The notes beneath the pieces were generated by a model. That model saw nothing but the letters and a program-made list of their open reading frames with translations, made no database searches and was not told the DNA's origin. Shown in pieces: positions 55,941 to 64,000 of a stretch of DNA of 64,000 nucleotides. Position numbers and translations under genes: made by a program. Position 1 is the stretch's first letter. Each line of letters starts with the position of its first letter. Source of the stretch: Linum tenue (Eukaryota > Streptophyta > Magnoliopsida > Malpighiales > Linaceae); NCBI GenBank assembly GCA_946122785.1, contig CAMGYJ010000011.1, forward strand, positions 43,736,513 through 43,800,512. The letters are read 5' to 3'.

Positions 55941-58900
55941 ATTTCGTTAATAGCATAAATAACGATAGTCATTGTCCGAGGCCAGGCATGTTTTTATTTC
56001 ATACACCATAAAAAAATTAAAATCATTTAGTTACCGTAAATATCATACTCATATAATTTTCAACATGCTAATCCGATATCTTGCTAAAATGAGTAAAACG
56101 AAGGTTTGTCTTCGGTGCACGCACTTTTTTGGCTGCATGTTATGCACTCGGCTCATAATCGTCATTCTAAGTAGGCGATTCATGTCAGAATGATGCCAAT
56201 CGTTACTTGTACGATGGACAATAAAACACATGAATTTACCAAAAAGTCACTCAAGATTTACTTTGATTTGAATGGTTTAGGAGTTTAAGGTTAAGGTTTA
56301 CAATTTGGGGTTTAGGGTTCAAAATGAAGGTTTAGGACTTAGGGTTATGCATTGATTGGTTATGATCCTATGCTATATCATCATATTAGACTAATGGTAC
56401 CAATTAAATTTAAAATTTGATGTCTTTAAACTACTTTTAGAGTTGGGAGCATAGTATGCACTCCTTTTTGTGAGTGTACCGTAGAAGCTACGCAAAATGA
56501 ATATCATTCTATGTAGTATAATTATTTGATTTTTAAGTAAAAAATTTATAATTTAAATAAAAAAAATGAAATATTATTAATTAAAAATCAATCAGGGAGT
56601 GATTATTCACGTTGAATTATACATCTCATCTATTAACAAAGTAGCAATAATCTAAATTTCCTAAATGATACAATGAAATAGAGATGCTAATAATAATTTC
56701 AATAAATATATAGAGGAATTTTACGGTGCTCCATATCTTTAATGTTATAGTTAAATTCAGTTTGTGTCTATATATTTTCAAACAATATTTTTATAGTACA
56801 AACTGAACTTGTACTTTATTGTTATGGTGAAAATTTAATTTGTACATCTATCTTTCCATGCAAATTTATTTATTTATGATAAAAACTGAACATATAATCT
56901 TTAACATTATGGTACAATTTGCACTTAATACATTTTCGTACAAATTAATTTATGATAAAAAATGAACTTATACCTTTAACATTATAGTATAAATTCAAAT
57001 TGCATCTACAATTACAATAATTTGAAGAAGCTGGCCCATATAAATCCTTTTCTGTTTTCTATGGCCCGTATGAATTCAAATATATTGAGCCAATGCCCAT
57101 CTGTCCTCCCTTTTATGTTGTGTAGCCATGTGAATTAAAAAAAAAATTGACCTTAAGGTCCTTCCGCCCTCTGCGCAGGAGCCAGGAAATTTGGGATTGG
57201 TGGTGTCCCGGAGGAAAACCTCCATATAGTAATGGTTAGATTCGACACATAGGATTTTTTTTTTAATTTTATATCCCTTGATAATAATAATAATATAAAA
57301 ATATCAATGAGAGAATGAAAAAGCAAGTCTGTTTCTACTAAGTCCCTTTTCCATTAGTTTTATTTAACAAAGTATTTTTCTTGATATAGAGTATAGACAT
57401 GCTGAGAGTTTTTTTAATTAAACCACAAAAGCATCCTTCCTAGAAGAATCACTTAGAAGGCTAGAAATTCATAAATAAACATGTTTATATCGAAGAAATT
57501 CTTTATATTAGTGTTAAAATTATATGTTGTATAGATAGATGCAAATTGTTACATGTTATTAACGCCTTCTATAGTGGGGTTTTTTAGTGTTCAAAATAGT
57601 TGTTTTTTAGCTTTGTAAGTAGCCGTGCAAATATTTGGGGTTTAGAAATCATTTTATAATCATATGTGGATATATGGTCTTATTGTACTATTTCATGAGC
57701 TAAACGCCCATATAAGAGTTGTACTTGAGTAGACTATAATAGTCCATGTCGTAATTTGCATGGAATTGGTGAATTGTATTGAACAGATTGGATAGTAATA
57801 ATCTAAATTCATATAAATCCATTAATTATGAATATATGGTTAGTGTATTGGTGAAGTCTATACGTATTTGAATATTTGTTAAAGTAAACTTGAGTAGGAT
57901 ATGAGTATTGCTATTATATGATATTTGGATAAGGGTTCACCAAATTTTTTTTTTTTAATAATGATGGGTTTAGTCATTTTTTTAATAAATGACACATACA
58001 AAATTGAACATTTTTATAAATTTTAAAGGTTTAGATATCAAATGTAAGGCAAGAAATTTGTAGGCACCAAATGTAATTTTCATCAATTTGTTAGGACATT
58101 TATGCCAAAATTTTAATTTTAGGTGCTAAATATTTAAATATATTAAGTTAGGTAGAAAAATCTACTTTTATGTATGTATGGTTACAAATCTAAATGTCTA
58201 ATTAGAAACTCAGACAAACCAAAACAAATGGATATGAATATAAATCCATCAGACTATATCAATTTACTTTATATTTGAGTTTCATATACTCTTTGAGTTG
58301 AATAATTAAATAATCTATGATTTGAGAAGATTATTCCTACTGATTTAGTGCTTTGATCTGAATAACATTACAATCAACCCCATACAGTTTAGGCATACTG
58401 CCACTGGTCAACTAAGTATTCTTAAATTCAAATAAAACCAACTTCTAACTATAGTAGATTGCTGGAAATAAGTAGTATGCTTTGTCTTTATTTAAATTAA
58501 ACAAAAGCGTAATTGGGAGGGGTTCTGGTTCTGGAGAAGGTTTCCTTACCTGCCGCAGCTTCTTTTGTTTTATCTCTCAGCTCAATACACACAGACACAC
58601 TCCGTCCCATTTTAGTCGATTTCAAGAAGCCCAAAGATTAAAAAAAACACACAGGCTCGGCCTGCCTAATGGAACGACTGGTCTTTATTTAATTGAATCG
58701 AGTAAAAGGACGGAGGAACCCTTCCGTACTATGCGCATAGCACAGGAAATTTAGAATGGAAGGGGTTCTGGAGGAGAAACTCCATATATGTTTGGGAGGA
58801 TTTTATAGAAGATAAATAGATAGATATAGATAGAAGATGAAGGTTCTCGTTGAAAACTCACTCCATTCTTTTTCCAGGCTTCTGCGCAAAGGGAGGAAAG

Positions 58901-59232
58901 TGTCCTTGGTCTTTTACTCTTTTTGCTTTTTGCTTTTTTAATTTAGTTTACATGGTTTTTTTTTTTTTTTTGCTGTGTATATTTGTGGGTCTGAATGTTT
59001 ATTGGCCCGGAATGATTTTTCAGGTTTTATTTAACTAAGTACGTGGGTTTCTCTTCTATGTGGTCCTGACTGTTTTGATTTAGGACAAAGCTGAATATAG
59101 ATAAGGAAATCAATTACACGGCAATATCATTAGACAATAATTTTAACAAACTCAAAAACCAAAAGCCAAAAAGACAGTAGTTATCTAAACTCAATTAAAA
59201 AAATTGCAATGTCGATCATGCTGGCGGTTCGA
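55941..59232. other. AT-rich Helitron-derived or intergenic DNA, no gene
   Basis: Contains a short degenerate telomere-like stretch (GGTTTAGGG variants, 56275-56360). Two similar about 80-bp segments at about 57158-57235 and 58690-58785 share ACAGGAAATTT/CCAGGAAATTT and AACTCCATATA/ACCTCCATATA. No convincing coding frame. Confidence 0.45.
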
Positions 59233-59240
59233 CTAGAAAA

Positions 59241-60555
59241 TAGGGCTGTCGGTTCGGGTCGGGTAGGGTAACCGAACCCGAAAACCGCACAAAACCGAGA
59301 AACCGAAACCGGACCCTGCCAACCCGAAACCGAAACCGACCAGATGCTTTGCGGGTTTCGGGTACAAAAAACCGAGAAATAACCGCGATTTTGCTTGTGT
59401 TGCAAAGATGAACACTCTTCTGGGATTCAATCTCGTTAGCTTCCTCGCCTCTCCAACAACAGCGTCCAGAAAGTAGCTCCCGCTTGGAAACAATGGAAAC
59501 CAATGACCGCGCGACATCTTCTATCCGCTTCAGGAGTTGGATTGGATTCCCAAACTCGTCCATCGTCGTTGTTACCACTCCAGAACGTCACTCAAAAAGA
59601 AACAAAAAACTTTATAATCCCGTTTTCTGTTTCACGTACTCTGGCAAACACAATCAAATGAGACGAATTTCTATCCGGCATTGTTCACACCAATACCATC
59701 CAAAATCAAGAATATATACCAACTAATTAATCCATAAGAGCTTCAATCACTACAATGCTTACCCATCCTACCACTGTGATAACAAAGATGAGTAGAGAAG
59801 AAAGGAGATGCCCCTTTTTAAAACTGAATTCCCAATTACACTCTACTTCCAGAACAACAGGCAGGGGAAACGAAAACAGAGCACTGAACACTAACTAAGC
59901 CCAGGGCAAACTGAATTCCCAATTACACTAACTTAGCTACGGTAACAACTAACAAGAACCCAGTAATAAATTGAAGCAATAGAAGAATTGTTCGAAGAGA
60001 CTCACTGGGATTCCATGGCGAAGTGCGAAGTGCGAAGCGGTGGCGTCTCCTTTGTCGAAGCTTCAAAGGGCTTGAGACCTGTAGAAATTAAAACTGAAAA
60101 CGATGAAGCCAGGAGAGGAATCGACGAAGACAGGGAACTCTAAAACCATATCGGAAAAGGGTTGCGATACCCAGATGCGCCGGCGTCGACCCCCGACGGG
60201 GGAAGCTTCGATCTTGATTCTTGAACGAACGATTGAGTTCGCCGGCGACAGGGGGAGTCTCTGACTGCGCTGCAGTCTGCAGGGGGTAGGGTTGGCGATG
60301 GCCGATGGGTGTGTGTGGTGGCGACTGGCGATGTCGTGCGCTATGAAACTGCGAAAGATCCCTACAATGAAAACGTCACCATAGGAACTAAGCAACTGTT
60401 CGGTTTTTTCGGGTTCCCTATCGGGTTTCGGGTTTATGAAACCGAAACCGACAAGTACATTCTCGGGCTGAAACCGAAAAACCGAACCCACAGACAAATG
60501 CTGGCGGTTCGGGTTCGGGTTAAACCGAAAACCCGAAACCGTTTTGACAGCCCTA
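59241..60555. mobile_element. Non-autonomous hAT element (1315 bp)
   Basis: Ends TAGGGCTGTC and GACAGCCCTA are perfect inverted repeats and both flanks are CTAGAAAA (59233-59240 and 60556-60563). Subterminal zones are rich in GGTTCGGGT/AACCCGAA and AACCGAAACC motifs. The centre (59400-60380) is GC-richer and coding-like, with an ATG frame MAKCEVRSGGVSFVEAS near 60015, but no family was recognised. It may be a deletion derivative of a larger element or carry captured DNA. Confidence 0.92.
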
Positions 60556-60563
60556 CTAGAAAA

Positions 60564-61647
60564 CCACAATGGTATTTTGCGGTATGAAACGATTGAACCA
60601 TGATTAAACCACAATTTCAGCATAACATACCATATCGTTGCATTTCCAATACAATTTTCGGTACGGTTTTTCAATCTTTGCTTCATGGTCTAGCTTTCTT
60701 TCTTTACAAGAGAAAGTCATTGAATTGAATTAATATGCATCGATTAATTAAATTTGCATGAATTGTTACGTGTCATTTAGCAATCAGTTTTACACTAACG
60801 GCCTGTGCAACGGAATCACAACAACACATGATTAGGATGGATTATTCATCAAATAATGACATATGTCTACGGTTGGCCAAATCAAATTTTTTATTATTTA
60901 AAAATATCTTTGGCAATTTGACACATCTAAGATTATTCAAACAACTCAACTGTACTCTAATTCAATCTTAAAATATTCAATTTAAGTACATATAATTATT
61001 ACAATAATTATATACATTTTATAATTTTATGTGTGTTTATGCGACAAGTGATTTAGAGAAAAATTAAATTGTTTTATATCACCTGAAGGTGCAGATGATT
61101 TTATTAAGTCCATGTCTGAAGTGCAATGAGCTTTCAGATGAAATGAACATAGAGGAGGAGCTAGGTTGGAGGGTACTATAGCCCTTCCCTAAAAATGGAA
61201 ATATAAATAAAACTACATAAATTTGCAATAAATTTAGGTAATAGAATAGTCAGTCAGGCTTTAGCCCCATCCTTCAATTATAACAGTTTAAATCAGCCTC
61301 CTTATTCAGATTTTTGGCTCCACCACTGGTATTGAACATCTATGGTCACTATTGATTGCTAACCATTTCACATTGTCCATCATATAAATGTGAATATTGT
61401 GTAGTAGTGATGTGGAAAGATAAAAGTTAAACCCATCAGAAATTCCAATCATACCAAGTTTTGATTATGTTGCAGAGCAAGCAAATTGAATCTCTCTCCT
61501 AGAAATCAGCAATCAAACAAAGTAGCGACAATATTACTGTAAAAGTCTTTTGAATTCTTAATTCTTACTTCAGAGGTGATTCGAACCAGGTCGAGTTGAA
61601 AAAGCATGCTATGATCATCTATGTGTGGGCCGTATATCTTGATCTTT
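60564..61647. other. AT-rich, possible small MITE, no gene
   Basis: A segment at about 61151-61330 has AGAGGAGGAGCTAGG on the left and CTCCACCACTGG on the right, with ATGAACAT/ATTGAACAT-like flanks, suggesting an old hAT MITE of the CAGTGGYGGAGC type. The evidence is weak. Confidence 0.35.
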
Positions 61648-62455
61648 GGGATGGGTTAGCATGCTAAGCCCTTAAGGGGTTGGAAAAATGACACCCCCTT
61701 GTTAATTGGTCAATTTTTCATTAATTATTGACTAGTATTAATGAAAGTAACCATAATAAATGTTCTGTTATTAAATACAAAGTAAGCATTAAATACACCA
61801 CATTAATTACTCGTTTTTTTAAATAAAATCTAAACATATACAAAAATACAATTCTCTCTCTCATCTTTGATCTTTCTCTCTCCTATCTCTATTCTTCCTT
61901 TCCGAGCAGCCTCCGACCACCAAGTTTCCTCCGACCACCAAGTTTCCTCCGACCACCACATTTCGCCGGTAAAATCCGCCGACAGACTCTTTCCGGTCAC
62001 GTGCGAAAATATACCACTGCACTGATATGTTGTACCACTGTACTCGTATTTGTACCACTGCCCCGATACTCATATATGACATTGGTACCAGTGCACTGAT
62101 ATCACTACCAGTGCAGTGGTATAGCTACCAGTGTAGTGGTACAACGTATCAGTGCAGTGATATATTTTTTGCAGGTGGTCGGAGGGAGTCTGCCGATGAG
62201 ATTTTCACCGGAGAAGTGTGGCGGTCGGAGGAAGTCTGGTGGTCAGAGGCTGCTCAAAAAGGAAAAAATCAGATATAGTGAGAGAGAATATATTTAGTGT
62301 AGGTTTTAATTTGAAAAAAAAAGATACTAATTAATATGGTGCATTTAATTCCTAATGTGTATTTAATGTGTGTATTAAATTCTATAGTTGTATTTAATAC
62401 ACTAGGGGGTGTCATTTTTCCAACCCCTTAAGGGGTTAGCATGCTAACCCATCCC
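61648..62455. mobile_element. Fold-back element (808 bp) with long inverted repeats
   Basis: Ends GGGATGGGTTAGCATGCTAA and the reverse complement of the right end share about 50 bp with one or two mismatches, then further inverted similarity continues toward the centre. Left CCGACCACCAAGTTTCCT tandem units face right GGTGGTCGGAGG, and the centre is an ACCACTGCACTG/ACCAGTGCAGTGGT palindromic array (62010-62165). Flanks are TTGATCTTT and TTGATCTGA, an imperfect 9-bp duplication that suggests a MULE-type origin. No coding frame. Confidence 0.75.
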
Positions 62456-62474
62456 TTGATCTGATCTTTAAGTT

Positions 62475-62621
62475 ACATTTTCAAGTAAACGGGAGTGGCC
62501 CGATATTCAATACATAGTTGATTGGATAAGGACTACTTTTAGGAAAGATCCTAATAGAGTTGATCTCATCGTAAGAGTTTTTAAGTTGAAGCTAAATCAA
62601 TTGTTGAATGAGAATTACTGA
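62475..62621 (+). pseudogene. Helitron Rep/helicase N-terminal domain remnant
   Basis: The frame reads TFSSKREWPDIQYIV, then DPNRVDLIVRVFKLKLNQLL, then a stop. It fits the Helitron-like N domain (NPKWPEIxxxL...DRPDLVARVFxxKLxxL). Only this block survives. The fold-back element lies just upstream and a Helitron 3' end follows at 63258 on the same strand. Confidence 0.65.
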
Positions 62622-63228
62622 GAAGACATGCCTATGTAAGTTATATTCTATAGGTTTATTTTAATCATTCTTTAGTCATGAGTTGTTTGGTAATTATTTT
62701 TCAGTTTCATTAGATGGCTATTGATAATTTCTTTCACTTTAGATGTGTTGGCAAATGAATTTTGAAAAAAGTTATCTATCCATACTAATTTATTAGTATT
62801 TTTAGATATGAAAGATAAATTCTATAGTCCTTGAAAATGAATTCAATTATTTTATGAAATTTCATATCTAAGTAGATCTTCAATTTTATGAAGCAATTCC
62901 AAATGTTAATTTCTATCAAAGTGGAGTAATAGAAGTGTCATTTGAACAAGTTTTTAGGAGTTGGCTCCTTGGTTAGAAGTCTGTCTTTTATGTTAAGGAT
63001 TATAGCTGATGAAGTGGTTAGGATGTTAGAAAATACTACGATGTTAATCCTTAGAATGTTACCAAATAATTTGGATTCTCTTATACTACCAAATAAAAAT
63101 GTATTTCGCTTGACTTTTACTACTCATTATTTTACGATATGCAAAATGAATCCGGCCAATTGGTCAGGTCCATTTTGCTTCAAACAAATTGCTATTGTTG
63201 TTTATACCATTTATGATTTATGAAATGC
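62622..63228. other. Degenerate Helitron interior
   Basis: AT-rich. At about 63150 AATCCGGCCAATTGGTCAGG resembles a further decayed copy of the Helitron end hairpin. No frame recognised. Confidence 0.35.
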
Positions 63229-63258
63229 ATACGGCCAACGGGCCGGGTTCAAATCTAA
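63229..63258 (+). mobile_element. Helitron 3' end
   Basis: CGGCCAACGGGCCG (hairpin) followed by GGTTCAAATCTAA and T: the hairpin plus CTRR arrangement of Helitron 3' ends. It is on the same strand as the helicase remnant 600 bp upstream. Confidence 0.6.
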
Positions 63259-63640
63259 TTTAGAATTAATCATCTTCTCCTAGAAAACTTCTTTATATTA
63301 GGGTTAGGATAAAAGTAATTTTTTGAATTATAATAAGTTAAATTATTGTAATTTTTAAATGTGATCTTAAATAAAATTATGTATCTTCCAAAACTGATTA
63401 TCATGAATAGTAACAAAAACTTATTCTGCCAACGGGGGATTAATGACATAAATATTGTTTTTTTTAATTTACCACCAATATGGCGGATTAAAAACGAATG
63501 ACGCAGATATTGCGTTTTTAGTAAAGGCTGGGGCGGCCACACCAGAGACTTAGGCGCCGCCGCTGCTTACAAAGCTTTGGGCGCTGGCGCCCGAGTCCCT
63601 AGCGCCGCCGGATTAGCCTTTATTTTTTTAAATTCCCCTC
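63259..63640. other. Spacer turning GC-rich
   Basis: AT-rich to 63480, then GC-rich with GGCGCC and GCGCCGCCG motifs. No gene. Confidence 0.4.
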
Positions 63641-63647
63641 GGGCTCG

Positions 63648-63666
63648 CCCCCCCCCCCCCCCCCCC
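63648..63666. repeat. Poly-C run (19 C)
   Basis: Uninterrupted C run; a second run of ten C lies at about 63748-63757. Confidence 0.95.
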
Positions 63667-63825
63667 ACCCTTATCTCTTCCCTGACCACACACTCTCCTC
63701 CTCTTCCTCCTTCTTCCCGACCACACAACCTCCCACCCTTATCCCTCCCCCCCCCCCCAACCCTCCTCTTCCTTCTTCTTCCCGCCCGAACCAGAGAACC
63801 CCTAGCCCCGCCAACTGAGGTGTCG

Positions 63826-64000
63826 GCGCCTGTGAGTGGAGCGCCGCCGCCTGTGAGTGGAGCGCCGCTACCTGGGAGTGGAGCGCCGTCGCCGCAGCAA
63901 GGAGCGCCGTCGCTGGGGAGTGGAGCGCCGCCGCCGCAGAGAAGGGAGCCGCCGCTGGAGTCTGAAGCGCAGCCGCTGACTGGTGAAGCGCCGCCGCTCC
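63826..64000 (+). repeat. GC-rich tandem repeat, open reading frame to the window edge
   Basis: Units of about 21 bp (GTGAGTGGAGCGCCGCCGCC and variants) repeat to the end of the window. One plus-strand frame is open and reads SGAPPPVSGAPLPGSGAPSP and onward, without an ATG in view. It may be the start of a Pro/Gly/Ala-rich gene or a minisatellite. Confidence 0.55.

Noticed and set aside
56275..56360. Interstitial telomere repeat
   Set aside because: Only a few degenerate GGTTTAGGG-like words with varying spacing; no array.

Overview
The window looks like a repeat-rich stretch of a eudicot plant nuclear genome. It holds only two convincing intact host genes, both with canonical GT-AG introns. 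One is a 19-exon organellar leucyl-tRNA synthetase (25853-31199, + strand). The other is a 3-exon DUF1068 membrane protein (31295-32071, - strand). They face each other tail to tail with 95 bp between their stop codons. The species cannot be fixed from sequence reading alone.

Left part (1-25660): a BED/hAT pseudogene runs off the left edge, followed by a LINE 3' remnant, a JmjC gene fragment and a MULE-type MITE. Then comes a dense cluster of hAT transposons. The main one is a complete 3958-bp hAT (6007-9964) with matching terminal repeats, a perfect 8-bp target duplication, a four-exon transposase gene whose frame stays open for 729 residues, and a BAHD acyltransferase fragment inside it. 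Twenty base pairs further on lies a second hAT (9993-12165) that itself carries two more hAT insertions. Next are a fold-back element, a non-coding LTR retrotransposon with minisatellite-filled LTRs (14395-19928, - strand), a 5'-truncated LINE with 12-bp target duplications (20207-23991) and a Pack-MULE-like element carrying an F-box fragment (24103-25660). The Pack-MULE ends 192 bp before the start codon of the tRNA synthetase gene.

Right part (32700-51700): one nearly full-length LINE (32706-51682, - strand, 12-bp target duplication) is split early in ORF2 by a very young LTR retrotransposon with about 3.9-kb LTRs (36125-50148, + strand, target duplication ATATT). The retrotransposon is rearranged. 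Its left LTR is followed not by a primer-binding site but by a second ATATT and about 600 bp of the same LINE, exactly as a solo LTR would look, before switching to retrotransposon internal DNA. The right LTR has since received a 382-bp hAT MITE; the left LTR preserves the empty site.

Far right (51700-64000): AT-rich DNA with several Helitron 3' ends and a Helitron helicase remnant, a 0.86-kb imperfect tandem duplication, a 1315-bp non-autonomous hAT, an 808-bp fold-back element with 9-bp flanking repeats, and a GC-rich tandem repeat open to the window edge.

In all, six hAT insertions here have perfect 8-bp duplications, so hAT activity has shaped this locus strongly. All splice joins and element boundaries below were read by eye from the sequence.
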